NCBI GenBank assembly: GCA_039029935.1
Contig: JBCCFC010000991.1
Coordinates: 1-5,241, forward strand
DNA: 5,241 bases
Origin: G039029935 sp039029935
GTDB taxonomy: Bacteria; Chloroflexota; Anaerolineae; Caldilineales; Caldilineaceae
Direction: 5' to 3'
Positions 5,225 to 5,241 of this stretch are shown here, one piece after another; the first letter of the stretch is position 1; each line of letters opens with the position of its first letter. The position numbers and the translations under genes were made by a program. The notes beneath the pieces were generated by a model. It was not told the DNA's origin. It did no database searches and was given only the letters and a program-made list of their open reading frames with translations.

Positions 5225-5241
5225 AATCCTGATTACCTTGA

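Overview
The window is most like a filamentous cyanobacterium or a Chloroflexota bacterium. The reasons are an xisH/xisI pair (the fdxN-element excision-controller families, concentrated in cyanobacteria and also found in Chloroflexota), a heptanucleotide tandem array like the STRR repeats of cyanobacteria, and moderate GC in the two large genes. The lineage is an inference; nothing in the window fixes it.

All four genes lie on the minus strand, so the layout reads from right to left. From about 5241 to 4591 there is about 650 bp without a gene. It holds a 7-bp tandem array at the right edge, a cluster of ACTGCGAC motifs, an AT-rich spacer, a perfect 21-bp inverted repeat and a promoter-like block. 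Next comes a 673-aa cytoplasmic glycoside hydrolase of family GH31 (4590-2569). A 128-bp gap follows, with a second copy of the promoter-like block and a stable leader hairpin. Then comes a 580-aa flavin-dependent halogenase-like protein (2440-698). Last are xisH (665-231) and xisI (243 to the left edge), which overlap and have their own consensus promoter.

The GH31 and halogenase genes are the likely functional pair. Each is preceded by the same 43-bp block (35 of 43 positions identical), including an identical 20-bp core with TATAAT, so they look co-regulated although each has its own promoter. One enzyme acts on an alpha-glycoside and the other on an aromatic or similar substrate; what joins them cannot be told from here. 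The xisHI pair is clearly lower in GC and carries its own promoter, so it looks like an independent cassette.

The extreme left end (1-96) is a perfect 39-bp fold-back around an 18-nt loop. Its inner arm and loop fit the xisI reading frame and its outer arm does not, so bases 1-39 are probably an assembly or amplification artefact and xisI is truncated there. The right end stops just past a tandem repeat, so the window may be a whole short contig. I see no RNA gene, CRISPR array, transposase or recombinase.
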